Below, one piece after another: positions 27,993 to 37,006 of a DNA stretch of 64,000 nucleotides (position 1 is the first letter of the stretch; the number at the start of each line of letters is the position of its first letter). The stretch is taken from contig JAJQGL010000112.1 in NCBI GenBank assembly GCA_021200535.1, forward strand, positions 1 through 64,000. Reading direction: 5' to 3'. The stretch comes from Clostridiaceae bacterium (GTDB lineage: Bacteria; Bacillota; Clostridia; Lachnospirales; Lachnospiraceae). The position numbers were made by a program, and so were the translations under genes. The notes beneath the pieces were generated by a model. It saw nothing but the letters and a program-made list of their open reading frames with translations, was not told the DNA's origin and did not search any database.

Positions 27993-28682
27993 TTAGGAAC
28001 GATTGGAACCGGTTTTGGTACGCTGCACCTCCCGGTAAAGTGAGATAAACTTTTCAACCACTTCACGGATCGTCATATCGGAAGCATCCACTAAAACGGC
28101 ATCCTCTGCCTGCCGCAGCGGCGCCACGGCACGGTTCATATCCTGCTCATCTCTTGCAATAATGTCTTTCTCAATCTGATCCAGCTCACATGCAATCCCT
28201 CGTTCCCTCTGCTCCAGGTATCTCCTTCTGGCGCGCTCCTTACTGCTGGCAGTCAGATAGATTTTTAAATCAGCATCGGGCAGGACGCAGGTTCCAATAT
28301 CCCTCCCATCCATAATTACATCCTTCTCCTTTGCCAGATCTCTCTGGAGGCTGAGAAGCTTTTCCCGCACTTTTGGATATTTTGAGGTATCTGACGTCAT
28401 CCGGCTGACCTCCTCGGTACGGATAAACGCATTCACGTTTTCTCCGTTTAGCAAAACCTGCTGCTCCCCGTTTTCATAAGCAAGCGACACCGTAATATCC
28501 CGGCATGCTTCGCTTATTTTTTCCTCATCCCCTGCAGGAATCTGATTTCTCAAAAAATAGAGTGCCATTGAGCGATACATGGCACCTGTATCCACATAAA
28601 TAAATCCAAGCTCCTTTGCAACACATTTTGCGATTGTACTTTTTCCGGCGCCTGCCGGTCCATCGATTGCTATACTTGCCAT
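27993..28682 (-). CDS. cmk: cytidylate kinase
   Basis: Phosphorylates CMP and dCMP with ATP. The 229-residue protein begins MASIAIDGPAGAGKSTIAK (P-loop), then VDTGAMYRS, VIMDGRDIGT and the REERARRRYLEQRE-type lid (SSKERARRRYLEQRERG). Start at 28682 follows GGAGG by five bases. Confidence 0.95.
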   Translation of the reverse strand: MASIAIDGPAGAGKSTIAKCVAKELGFIYVDTGAMYRSMALYFLRNQIPAGDEEKISEACRDITVSLAYENGEQQVLLNGENVNAFIRTEEVSRMTSDTSKYPKVREKLLSLQRDLAKEKDVIMDGRDIGTCVLPDADLKIYLTASSKERARRRYLEQRERGIACELDQIEKDIIARDEQDMNRAVAPLRQAEDAVLVDASDMTIREVVEKFISLYREVQRTKTGSNRS

Positions 28683-28729
28683 TTTTTCCTCCATTTTTCT
28701 CTGTTACTATGTATTCTGAAAAAGTTTTT

Positions 28730-29968
28730 CTATACCGCAGCTGACATACCCGCCAAATGTCCGGTCGACCATGCAATCTGCAGGTTATAGCCGCCTGTTT
28801 TTGCATCCAGATCCAGCACCTCTCCGGCAAAAAACAGCCCCCGCAGCTTTCTGGATTCCATGGTTGCCGGATTAACCTCCCTGACAGAGACGCCTCCCCT
28901 TGTGATAATCGCCTCAGAATACCCTCTCAGGCTTTCAATCGTAAATGGAAACTGTTTAATCAGCTCGGCAAGTGCATGACGCTCTGCCTTCGTTATCTCA
29001 TTCACCTTTTTTTCCGGCGGTATCCCGGACAGTTCCACAATAACCGGAATCAGCTTTGCCGGAAGCAGCTTCCCCAGGCTATTCTTAAAATAGCTATTCC
29101 GGCAGGCGGAAAAATCGCGCAGAATCCGCTGGTCCAGCTGTTCCTCAGAGAGCGCAGGCTTTAAATCCACCCCTGCGCAAATTCCGCAGACATCCTTTCC
29201 GCTTAACACCGTACTCGCAGTCAAAGCCAGCGGACCACTGATGCCAAAATGCGTAAAAAGAAGCTCTCCCTGCTCCTGATATAAAACCTTTTTTCCTTGC
29301 TGCAGGCATAACACAACATTTTTTAATGAAAGCCCCTGCAGCCGCATTACATAATCCTCCTGCACATTCAGCGGCACAAGGGACGGTGCAGTCTGCTCAA
29401 TCGTGTGTCCCGCTTCCTCTGCAAAGCGGTATCCGTCCCCGGTAGAACCGGTAGACGGATAAGAGATTCCACCTGTTGCAACCACTACGGCATCTGCCTG
29501 CTGCTCCCACTCTCTGTTTCCCCGGACAGCACGAACGCCGCAGCACTGCCCATCGCACTGCAAAAGCTTTCTGACGGTTGTGCAAAGCTGTATGTCCACT
29601 CCCCGGTGAACCAATGCATTCTGCAGCGTCCGAATGACGTCAGAGGACTTATCCGATACCGGAAAGACACGATTCCCGCGCTCCGTTTTCAGCGCAAGCC
29701 CTTCCTGCCGGAAAAAATCCATCAAAAAACTGCTGTCAAAAGCATAAAATGCACTATACAAAAATTTCGGATTCTTTACTACATTTTGCAGCAGATTTTC
29801 AACATCGCTGTCATTTGTGACATTGCATCTGCCTTTCCCGGTAATAAAAAGCTTTTTTCCAAGCTTCTCATTCTGCTCAAACAGGGTAACGGTATGCCCT
29901 GTCTCCGCCGCTGCAATGGCAGCCATCATTCCTGCCGGACCGCCTCCGGCCACAATCACCTTAGCCAA
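28730..29968 (-). CDS. HI0933-family FAD-dependent oxidoreductase
   Basis: Flavoprotein of the HI0933/YhiN family, often annotated as aminoacetone oxidase-like; physiological substrate unknown. The 412-residue protein has the N-terminal FAD motif VIVAGGGPAGMMAAI, the family signature GKGRCNVTN, VVATGGISYPSTGSTGDGY and a C-terminal FFAGEVLDLDAKTGGYNLQIAWSTG. The frame is open far upstream (to 30274) but that part is the antisense-frame shadow of cinA; the likely start is the TTG at 29968, preceded by AAAGGA and overlapping the cinA stop by 8 nt. Confidence 0.85.
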   Translation of the reverse strand: MAKVIVAGGGPAGMMAAIAAAETGHTVTLFEQNEKLGKKLFITGKGRCNVTNDSDVENLLQNVVKNPKFLYSAFYAFDSSFLMDFFRQEGLALKTERGNRVFPVSDKSSDVIRTLQNALVHRGVDIQLCTTVRKLLQCDGQCCGVRAVRGNREWEQQADAVVVATGGISYPSTGSTGDGYRFAEEAGHTIEQTAPSLVPLNVQEDYVMRLQGLSLKNVVLCLQQGKKVLYQEQGELLFTHFGISGPLALTASTVLSGKDVCGICAGVDLKPALSEEQLDQRILRDFSACRNSYFKNSLGKLLPAKLIPVIVELSGIPPEKKVNEITKAERHALAELIKQFPFTIESLRGYSEAIITRGGVSVREVNPATMESRKLRGLFFAGEVLDLDAKTGGYNLQIAWSTGHLAGMSAAV

Positions 29969-30464
29969 GCTCCTGTTCCTTTCTGCGGCAGACCTCCAGC
30001 ACATACCGGACTGCCCCGGCTGCCGCCTGCTCCCGAACCTGCTGCCGGCCGCCGGAAAACAAAAACTTCTTCGTCTCCGTCCAGCCCTGAAAATAAACTC
30101 CGACATATACTGTGCCGGCCGCCGTGCCATCCGCTCCGTCATCCGGTCCGGCATATCCGGTAACCGAGACTGCAACTTCTGTTTCTGCCGCTTTTGCAGC
30201 CCCCGCAGCCATTTCCCGTGCAGTCTGGCTGCTGACTGCAGTATAACGCTCCAGCGTTTCGCCGGAAACGCCAAGCAGTTTTTTCTTCACCCTGTCCGAA
30301 TACGTAATATACCCTTCCTCAAACACATCGGAAGCCCCGGGCACATTCACAATCCCTGCCGCAACAAGTCCTGCCGTGCAGGATTCCGCAGTTGAGATAT
30401 GATATTGCCGCCCACACAGCCATGCAACCAGCTCTTCCTGCACCATTCCAGTCTTTTCCTCCAT
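29961..30464 (-). CDS. pncC: CinA C-terminal-type nicotinamide-nucleotide amidohydrolase
   Basis: Stand-alone amidohydrolase domain (PncC type) that deamidates nicotinamide mononucleotide in NAD recycling. The 167-residue protein contains the hallmark STAESCTAGLVAAGI, the EGYITYSDRVKKKLLGV segment and SVTGYAGPDDGADGTAAGTVYVG, where the second motif usually reads GIAGP. The start is uncertain: no ribosome site precedes 30464, while the ATG at 30446 has GGAGG 11 bases upstream. The last codons overlap the HI0933-family gene. Confidence 0.85.
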   Translation of the reverse strand: MEEKTGMVQEELVAWLCGRQYHISTAESCTAGLVAAGIVNVPGASDVFEEGYITYSDRVKKKLLGVSGETLERYTAVSSQTAREMAAGAAKAAETEVAVSVTGYAGPDDGADGTAAGTVYVGVYFQGWTETKKFLFSGGRQQVREQAAAGAVRYVLEVCRRKEQELG

Positions 30465-30472
30465 TTTAATAT

Positions 30473-30490
30473 TAAGTAATTGGCAGTTTA
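30473..30490. repeat. partial copy of the AAGTAACTGGCAGTTA repeat
   Basis: The stretch AAGTAATTGGCAGTTTA between pgsA and the cinA-like gene matches the first 17 bases of the repeat pair at 11254-11307 with two changes. It suggests a dispersed repeat family rather than a his-specific operator. Confidence 0.45.
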
Positions 30491-30491
30491 T

Positions 30492-31040
30492 TTACATATT
30501 TCCATCATCTAATACTTTCCAGTTTTTCCATAAATAATCCGCTAAAGAAACCACGGTAAGCAAAATCGCAAGATAAATAAAAATATATTCCACGCAGTCT
30601 ATCACCGCCCCGGAAAAATCGACGATCAGAAGAATCGACATCAGCATCTGGACAACCGTCTTAATTTTCCCCCACCAGCTTGCCGCAATCACAACACCGG
30701 CATCGGACGCCACAAGACGGAATCCGCTGATAATAAAATCTCTGCTGATAATGACAATGACCCCCCATGCCGGCATGGGATTTTCCGGAATCGCCACAAA
30801 GCACACCAACGCAGAGCATACCAGCAGTTTATCGGCTAAAGGATCCATAAATTTCCCAAAGTTGGAAATCAGATTGTATTTTCGTGCCAGATATCCGTCA
30901 AGGGTATCTGTCAGGCTGGCCACAATAAATATGACTGCTGCAATGTAACGGGAATATGGAACAACATCTGTCAACATAAAAAACACAAAAAAGGGAATCA
31001 ATACGATTCGTATCATGGTTATCTTGTTTGGTAAATTCAT
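30492..31040 (-). CDS. pgsA: CDP-diacylglycerol-glycerol-3-phosphate 3-phosphatidyltransferase
   Basis: Membrane enzyme making phosphatidylglycerol phosphate, precursor of phosphatidylglycerol. The 182-residue protein begins MNLPNKITMIRIVLIPFFVF and has the CDP-alcohol phosphotransferase signature D-G-x2-A-R-x8-G-x3-D-x3-D (DTLDGYLARKYNLISNFGKFMDPLADK) with several membrane helices. AGGAGAG precedes the ATG, which overlaps the rimO stop (ATGA). Confidence 0.95.
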   Translation of the reverse strand: MNLPNKITMIRIVLIPFFVFFMLTDVVPYSRYIAAVIFIVASLTDTLDGYLARKYNLISNFGKFMDPLADKLLVCSALVCFVAIPENPMPAWGVIVIISRDFIISGFRLVASDAGVVIAASWWGKIKTVVQMLMSILLIVDFSGAVIDCVEYIFIYLAILLTVVSLADYLWKNWKVLDDGNM

Positions 31041-32365
31041 GCTATCTCTCCTATCAAATCATATCCATCTGCCCCGGTAATTCTTACTTCAACAAAATCG
31101 CCGGAAATCAGATTCCAGTCACTTTCAACAAATACATAGCCATCGACATCCGGTGCATCCATATAGGTTCTGGCTATATATACCCCCTCTTTTAGAAGCT
31201 TCCCCTCAATGATTACTTCAAAAACTCTTCCAATCTGTTCCCTGCTCTTTTCAAATGCAATCTGCTGCTGCAGCTGCATAATCTGATCCTTTCGCTCCTC
31301 TTTGACTTCCTCTTCCACCTGATCAGCCATTTCTGCTGCCGGCGTGTCCTCCTCCTGAGAATAGGAAAAAACGCCGAGTCTGTCAAAGCGAAGCTCCTGT
31401 ACAAGGCTTTTTAGCTCTTCAAACTCTTCCTTTGTCTCTCCCGGAAACCCGGTTATCAGCGTTGTACGCAGCACAATATCCGGTATGTCGCGGCGCAGCC
31501 TTTGCACCATCTGTATAATCTCTGCGCGGTTTGTTCTCCTGCCCATCCGCCTTAACACAGAATCCGCTCCATGCTGTATCGGAATATCCAGATAATGACA
31601 CACTTTCGGCAGTGTCTTTACCGCATCAATCAGTTCAGATGTAATCTCCTCCGGGTAGCAGTAAAGAATACGTATCCATTTTAACCCGCTGATCTCAGAC
31701 AAACTCCGCAAAAGCGCAGGAAGTGATTTTTTCCCATACAGATCAGCACCGTAAAGTGTCGTCTCCTGCGCGACCAAAATCAGCTCTTTAGCGCCATTCC
31801 GAACCAGATGCTCTGCCTGTGCCAGCAGATTTTCCATCGGTACGCTGCGGTATTTTCCGCGGACCTTTGGAATCACACAATAGGTACAGCATTTGTTGCA
31901 GCCCTCCGCAATTTTTAAATAGGCAAAATAACCGCCCGACATACTGTCGCGCGTGACATCCGGTTCCGGAAGATAATCAATACTTTCCAGATGCTCTGTC
32001 ACCTGTCCGTTTTTTTGCAGCCCCTCCTCGATTGCAGGAACCAAAGCCTCATAGCCCGTAGTGCCGATAATCACATCAACCTCCGGGATTTCCTCCTGAA
32101 TCTCTTTGTGATAACGCTGCGCCAGACAGCCCGCCGCCACCAAAAGGCGGCAGCAGCCCTCTTCTTTATAAGAAGCCATTGCGAGCAATGTATTGATGCT
32201 CTCCTCCTTTGCGTCGCCGATAAAACAGCATGTATTAACAACAATCACGTCAGCTAAAGCTTCTTCATCAATCAGCTGATACCCTGCCTTACGCAGCCCG
32301 GCAATCATCATTTCACTGTCCACCAGATTTTTATCGCAGCCAAGCGATACAAAATAAATCTTCAA
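31037..32365 (-). CDS. rimO: ribosomal protein S12 methylthiotransferase
   Basis: Radical SAM enzyme that methylthiolates Asp of ribosomal protein S12. The 442-residue protein has the N-terminal UPF0004 domain (SLGCDKNLVDSE, NTCCFIGDAKEE), the radical SAM motif EGCNKCCTYCVIPKVRG and a C-terminal TRAM domain. GCDKN and TTLITGFPGET distinguish it from MiaB. No ATG fits; the TTG at 32365 preceded by AGGAAAG gives the usual N-terminus (LKIYFVSLGC). Confidence 0.92.
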   Translation of the reverse strand: MKIYFVSLGCDKNLVDSEMMIAGLRKAGYQLIDEEALADVIVVNTCCFIGDAKEESINTLLAMASYKEEGCCRLLVAAGCLAQRYHKEIQEEIPEVDVIIGTTGYEALVPAIEEGLQKNGQVTEHLESIDYLPEPDVTRDSMSGGYFAYLKIAEGCNKCCTYCVIPKVRGKYRSVPMENLLAQAEHLVRNGAKELILVAQETTLYGADLYGKKSLPALLRSLSEISGLKWIRILYCYPEEITSELIDAVKTLPKVCHYLDIPIQHGADSVLRRMGRRTNRAEIIQMVQRLRRDIPDIVLRTTLITGFPGETKEEFEELKSLVQELRFDRLGVFSYSQEEDTPAAEMADQVEEEVKEERKDQIMQLQQQIAFEKSREQIGRVFEVIIEGKLLKEGVYIARTYMDAPDVDGYVFVESDWNLISGDFVEVRITGADGYDLIGEIA

Positions 32366-32394
32366 AACGGCTTTCCTCACATTTCTTTTTCTAA

Positions 32395-33240
32395 TCAGAT
32401 ATTCTGCTTTGCTGATTCCACACAATTATGCATCAGCATAGCAATTGTCATTGGCCCGACCCCTCCCGGAACCGGTGTAATGGCAGATGCCTTCGGCTCA
32501 ACAGAGGCAAAATCGACATCGCCGCACAGCTTACCGTTTTCATCCCTGTCCATACCGACATCAATGACAACTGCCCCTTCCCTGACATAATCTGCATCGA
32601 TCATCTTCGCTTTTCCAACCGCAACGACAAGAATATCGGCACGCCTCGTCACTGCCTTTAAATCCGGTGTATGTGAATGGCATACCGTGACAGTGCCGTT
32701 TTCCCGAAGAAGCAGCAATGCCATTGGCTTGCCGACAATATTGCTTCTCCCGACAATGACGCATTCTTTGCCGTCAATGGCGATGTCAGAACGCTTGAGC
32801 AGCTGAATAATCCCTGCCGGGGTACAGGAAACAAACCCCTTCTGTCCGATACTGAGCGCACCAACGCTCTGCGGATGGAAACCATCGACATCCTTTTCCG
32901 GCGCGATTGTCCTGATCACCTTGTCTTCATCAATATGGTCCGGCAAAGGAAGCTGCACCAGAATCCCGTTTACCTCATCCTTTTTGTTAAGCTCCCTGAC
33001 CAGGTTAAGCAGCTCTTCCTCCGTTGTTTCCTCCGGCAGCTCATAGGCAAGGGATTCAATCCCCACATAAGCACACGCCTTTTTTTTGTTGCCGACATAG
33101 ACCGTGGAAGCAGGGTCATTTCCTACCTGTATTACCGCAAGGCAGACTTTAACTCCCTGTTCCCCTAAAGCTGCGACCTCCTCTTTTAACTCATCCTTAA
33201 TCTGCTGCGAAATTCGCTTTCCGTCAATTCGCATTGCCAT
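32395..33240 (-). CDS. folD: bifunctional methylenetetrahydrofolate dehydrogenase/cyclohydrolase
   Basis: Interconverts 5,10-methylene-, methenyl- and 10-formyl-tetrahydrofolate. The 281-residue protein has the catalytic YVGNKKKACAYVGI region (Tyr and Lys), VNGILVQLPLPDHID, the NADP site VGRSNIVGKPMALLLL and the C-terminal PVPGGVGPMTIAML. AGGAGG lies seven bases before the ATG at 33240. It follows the kinase gene by 14 bp. Confidence 0.96.
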   Translation of the reverse strand: MAMRIDGKRISQQIKDELKEEVAALGEQGVKVCLAVIQVGNDPASTVYVGNKKKACAYVGIESLAYELPEETTEEELLNLVRELNKKDEVNGILVQLPLPDHIDEDKVIRTIAPEKDVDGFHPQSVGALSIGQKGFVSCTPAGIIQLLKRSDIAIDGKECVIVGRSNIVGKPMALLLLRENGTVTVCHSHTPDLKAVTRRADILVVAVGKAKMIDADYVREGAVVIDVGMDRDENGKLCGDVDFASVEPKASAITPVPGGVGPMTIAMLMHNCVESAKQNI

Positions 33241-33254
33241 TCGACTTCCTCCTC

Positions 33255-34916
33255 TCATACATGAAACAGGCTTCCGCCCACAAATTCTCTCAACAGTGAA
33301 TTTTTCGGAATCACATCTGTGCTGACGCCAATAAAATAATCCAAAAATTTTAACAGCCGCTTCGCCTCAACATATTCCGGCGCATCCTTTGGAATCCCAA
33401 ACAAAAGCGACTCGGCATATGGTTTCAATATGGCAAGCTCATAAATCAGCGCAGAATTAAACATAATGTCTGCCTCTTCCTGGAACGGGAAAATATACTG
33501 ATCCTCCCCCCTTCTGACAGAGGGCCACATGGCGATCGTCGCCGCTGCCGACGACCCTCTTGTTCTGGCATCTCTGACCATTCGCCGGATCAGCCTGCCA
33601 TCTGTTGTGGAAATCCGGTTATGCTCGTCTATATTGATCTGTGTCAGAGCGCTGATATAGATTTTAAACTTACTCTCCTTTGGCAGCGAATAAGACATTT
33701 TCTCATTCAGCCCATGAATCCCCTCAATGACCAGAATATCATCCGGTCCTAATTTCCGGTAATCCCCTTTGTATTCCCTTGCGCCAATCAAAAAGTTAAA
33801 GGTCGGAAGTTCAACCTCTTCCCCCGCCAGCAGCCGGTTCATATCCTCATTGAACTGCCTGATATCGATCGCCTCAAGACATTCAAAATTATAGTTTCCA
33901 TTTTCATCTAACGGCGTATCCTTGCGGTCTAAAAAATAATTGTCCAGCGCAATCGGGTGAGGTTTCAGGCCAAGTGTCTTTAACTGAATCGAAAGGCGGT
34001 GTGAAAACGATGTCTTGCCAGACGAAGACGGTCCGGCAATCATAACAAACTTCTTACCGGGATCCCCCGCAATCCGCTCTGCGATCTCTGCAATTTTTTT
34101 CTCCTGCAGCGCCTCCTGAACCATAATCAGGTCAGCAGCACCGCCGTGGACAATCGCGTCATTGAGGGCGCCCACCGTATCCACATCGACCATTTTCCCC
34201 CAGCCCGCCGCCTCCTGCAGCGTCTGGAACAGCTTAGGACTGTCTTTAAATTCCTGAAGCTCATCCGGCGATTTTTTATTCGGGGTATGAATCAAAAAGC
34301 CATCCTGATATTTTTTTAATGCAAAATATTTTAAAACTCCGGTCGATGCCGGCATATAGCCATAATAATAATCTTCAAAGCCGTCGAGGGAATAGATATT
34401 CACTTTGGAAACCCTGCGGTACTCAAACAGGCGTTTTTTATCAAACATCCTGTGTTTTTCAAAAAGTTCCAATGCCTCCGCCGTATCAACGGACCGCTTG
34501 ACAAACGGAATGTCCCGTTCTACCATTTCACGCATGCACGCCTCAACTTTTTTCAGCAGCCCATCTGTAATCTCTACGCCATCTGCCTGGCAATACACAC
34601 AATCTCCAATCGAATGCCTGACGAATATATTCTGCAGCCCTTCTCCTTCCGCCGTCTGATAAAATGCTTTCAGCATCAGCAGCGTTACGCCCCGGTTATA
34701 GGTTTTACAGCCGCTGCTTGTCGCCGTTGTCAAAAAACTGATATCACAGTCCCGATCTGGTTTTTTGGACAATTCTAACAGCTTTCCTTTCCTCTGTGCA
34801 AGAATAATATCATATTGATACTCCGAAGCAAAATCTGCAGCGATTTCTCCATATGTAACTCCGAAATCATACAATACTGTTTTTGTCCCTACTGTTACTT
34901 TTATTTGCTTCCCCAT
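33255..34916 (-). CDS. TGS- and synthetase-like domain fused uridine/nucleoside kinase
   Basis: A 553-residue protein in three parts: an N-terminal TGS-like domain (about 1-65), a threonyl-tRNA-synthetase-type second domain (about 70-220, with RHSIGDCVYCQADG), and a C-terminal uridine kinase/phosphoribulokinase-type P-loop domain from about 275 (MIAGPSSSGKTSFSHRL, ALDNYFLDRKDTP, LVIEGIHGLNE). This architecture is common in Clostridia and Bacteroidetes and is annotated as nucleoside kinase; its true substrate is not settled. GGAGG precedes the ATG at 34916 by eight bases. Confidence 0.85.
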   Translation of the reverse strand: MGKQIKVTVGTKTVLYDFGVTYGEIAADFASEYQYDIILAQRKGKLLELSKKPDRDCDISFLTTATSSGCKTYNRGVTLLMLKAFYQTAEGEGLQNIFVRHSIGDCVYCQADGVEITDGLLKKVEACMREMVERDIPFVKRSVDTAEALELFEKHRMFDKKRLFEYRRVSKVNIYSLDGFEDYYYGYMPASTGVLKYFALKKYQDGFLIHTPNKKSPDELQEFKDSPKLFQTLQEAAGWGKMVDVDTVGALNDAIVHGGAADLIMVQEALQEKKIAEIAERIAGDPGKKFVMIAGPSSSGKTSFSHRLSIQLKTLGLKPHPIALDNYFLDRKDTPLDENGNYNFECLEAIDIRQFNEDMNRLLAGEEVELPTFNFLIGAREYKGDYRKLGPDDILVIEGIHGLNEKMSYSLPKESKFKIYISALTQINIDEHNRISTTDGRLIRRMVRDARTRGSSAAATIAMWPSVRRGEDQYIFPFQEEADIMFNSALIYELAILKPYAESLLFGIPKDAPEYVEAKRLLKFLDYFIGVSTDVIPKNSLLREFVGGSLFHV

Positions 34917-34954
34917 GCGCATAACCTCCAAACTTATCTGTGCCACACAGATTT

Positions 34955-35653
34955 TTATGCTTTCATTCTATGTATCACCCCGCGAATCCGGCACTGTTCC
35001 CCCAAAAGCTCCTGCCTTTTTTTCTGTGCCGAAGCCGACAGCGCCCTGTCCGAAAGGCCTGAGAGAATCCCTTCTACCCGTCTCTTTTCCTGCTCCATAA
35101 AACTCCGAAAGACGATATCTCTCTCCTCAATCAGCCTTTTGCCATACAGATAATCAATCTCCTCTGCATACTGCTCCTGACCCGGAACGGCACGCAGGAC
35201 CACGTAATATTTCCCCTGGTCTATAATCATTTCCTCATGGCTGATTTGAAAGCCAAGCTCATGCACGCACCGTCTCACCAGAAAAACCTCTGACTGCGGT
35301 GAAAGCACCAGCTCCTTCGCCGCCCGGGTAACTAAAGGATTCTGCTTTAAAATCCCTGCTGCCAGCCCGCCGCCCATTCCGCTGATTAACAGCGTATCCG
35401 CCTCACCGGGAAGCAGCTTTTCCGTGCCGTCAGAAAGCCGTGTCTCAATCCTGTCCTGCATACCGCATTCCCGAATATGCTTTTCTGCCCGTTCAAGCGG
35501 TCTCTGATTGATATCCAGGGCAATCGCCGCCTTTGCCTTTCCCTGCTCTATCAGACAGATTGACGTATAGCCGTGGTCACAGCCAATATCTGCCACAACA
35601 CCCCCCGACAGCACATTGTCCGCAATCCTGTGCAGTCGTTCTGACAAATGCAT
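34955..35653 (-). CDS. trmK: tRNA (adenine(22)-N1)-methyltransferase
   Basis: SAM-dependent enzyme that methylates A22 of tRNA. The 232-residue protein begins [15 protein letters not shown] and has the motifs VADIGCDHGYTSI, ALDINQRPLERAE and LISGMGGGLAAGIL, followed by a C-terminal coiled coil (about 180-225). Its ATG overlaps the rpoD stop by one base (TAATG). Adjacency to rpoD is typical for Firmicutes. Confidence 0.92.
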   Translation of the reverse strand: MHLSERLHRIADNVLSGGVVADIGCDHGYTSICLIEQGKAKAAIALDINQRPLERAEKHIRECGMQDRIETRLSDGTEKLLPGEADTLLISGMGGGLAAGILKQNPLVTRAAKELVLSPQSEVFLVRRCVHELGFQISHEEMIIDQGKYYVVLRAVPGQEQYAEEIDYLYGKRLIEERDIVFRSFMEQEKRRVEGILSGLSDRALSASAQKKRQELLGEQCRIRGVIHRMKA

Positions 35654-36918
35654 TATTCCAGATAATCCTTTAATTTACGGCTGCGGCTTGGATGGCGTAA
35701 TTTGCGGAGCGCTTTCGCTTCGATCTGACGGATACGCTCTCTGGTAACTTTAAATTCCTTTCCGACTTCCTCAAGCGTGCGCGCCCTGCCATCCTCTAAA
35801 CCAAAGCGAAGTTTCAAAACCTTTTGTTCGCGCTCGGTTAAAGTGCCGAGCACCTCTTCGAGCTGCTCCCGAAGCAGCGTAAAAGCCGCTGCCTCTGACG
35901 GAACCGGTACATTGTCATCCTGAATAAAATCTCCCAGATGGCTGTCCTCTTCCTCGCCAATCGGTGTTTCCAAAGAAACCGGCTCCAGGGAAATTTTTTG
36001 AATTTCCCGGACGCGGTCGACCGGCATATTCATCTGTGCCGCAATCTCTTCCGGGGAAGGCTCCCTTCCCAGCTCCTGCAAAAGCTGCCTCTGGACACGT
36101 ACAAACTTATTGATTGTTTCAACCATGTGTACCGGTATGCGGATGGTTCTCGCCTGGTCTGCGATTGCCCTGGTGATCGCCTGACGAATCCACCATGTTG
36201 CATAGGTACTGAATTTATATCCTTTTTTATAATCAAACTTTTCAACTGCCTTGATCAGTCCGAGATTTCCCTCCTGAATCAAATCCAGAAAAAGCATTCC
36301 GCGCCCCACATAACGCTTGGCAATGCTGACAACAAGGCGGAGATTTGCCTCAGCAAGCTTCTTCTTCGCCTCCATATCCCCATTTTCCATCCGCTGCGCC
36401 AGCTCGACCTCCTCTTCTGCCGTCAAAAGCGGTACTTTTCCAATCTCTTTTAAATACATACGAACCGGATCCTCAATGCTCACACCTTTCGGCACAGACA
36501 AATCAATTTTTTCGATTTCCTCATCATCCGGCACCTCTCCATTTGCTTCGAGCTCCAGAATGATATCGTCATCATCTGCATCCTTCCCCTCTGGAATCCG
36601 CAGCACATCTACGCCCTCTGCCTCCAGAAAATCAATTACCTTTTCCGTCCGCTCCTCGTCAAGTCCAATATCATTAAAAAACCGGTTAATTTCAGCAAGC
36701 TCCAGAACATTTCTCTTCGATTTTGCAAGCTGCTTCAATGCAGCAAGCTTCTCCCTGAATTTTTGTTCATCAAAAGCAGCGGCTTCTTCGACAGGTTTTT
36801 CTTCTTTCTTTTTGGCTGTCCTTTTGCCGGCAGAACTTTTCTTTTTTGCTTTTGCGGTAATCCTGTTTTCTTCCTCCTCCACCGGCATGCCGCTCTTTTT
36901 TGTCTTTTCTGCTGCCAT
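35653..36918 (-). CDS. rpoD: RNA polymerase primary sigma factor (sigma A)
   Basis: Housekeeping sigma factor. The 421-residue protein has a lysine-rich N-terminal extension, a region 1.1-like segment, region 1.2 ([17 protein letters not shown]), region 2 ([36 protein letters not shown]), region 3 and region 4 ([43 protein letters not shown]). GGAAGG precedes the ATG at 36918. dnaG lies 88 bp upstream, the conserved dnaG-rpoD pair. Confidence 0.97.
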   Translation of the reverse strand: MAAEKTKKSGMPVEEEENRITAKAKKKSSAGKRTAKKKEEKPVEEAAAFDEQKFREKLAALKQLAKSKRNVLELAEINRFFNDIGLDEERTEKVIDFLEAEGVDVLRIPEGKDADDDDIILELEANGEVPDDEEIEKIDLSVPKGVSIEDPVRMYLKEIGKVPLLTAEEEVELAQRMENGDMEAKKKLAEANLRLVVSIAKRYVGRGMLFLDLIQEGNLGLIKAVEKFDYKKGYKFSTYATWWIRQAITRAIADQARTIRIPVHMVETINKFVRVQRQLLQELGREPSPEEIAAQMNMPVDRVREIQKISLEPVSLETPIGEEEDSHLGDFIQDDNVPVPSEAAAFTLLREQLEEVLGTLTEREQKVLKLRFGLEDGRARTLEEVGKEFKVTRERIRQIEAKALRKLRHPSRSRKLKDYLE

Positions 36919-37006
36919 ACTGTTCCTTCCTTTCTTATATGTACTGTGAAAGCCCATCCGTGTGCTGACACATTGATACCCAACTGAATGACATTTATCT
37001 TTTGGA

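Noticed and set aside
29969..30274. N-terminal 100-codon extension of the HI0933-family protein
   Set aside because: It overlaps the cinA-like gene in another frame, is arginine-rich shadow sequence and has no family counterpart; the TTG at 29968 fits.
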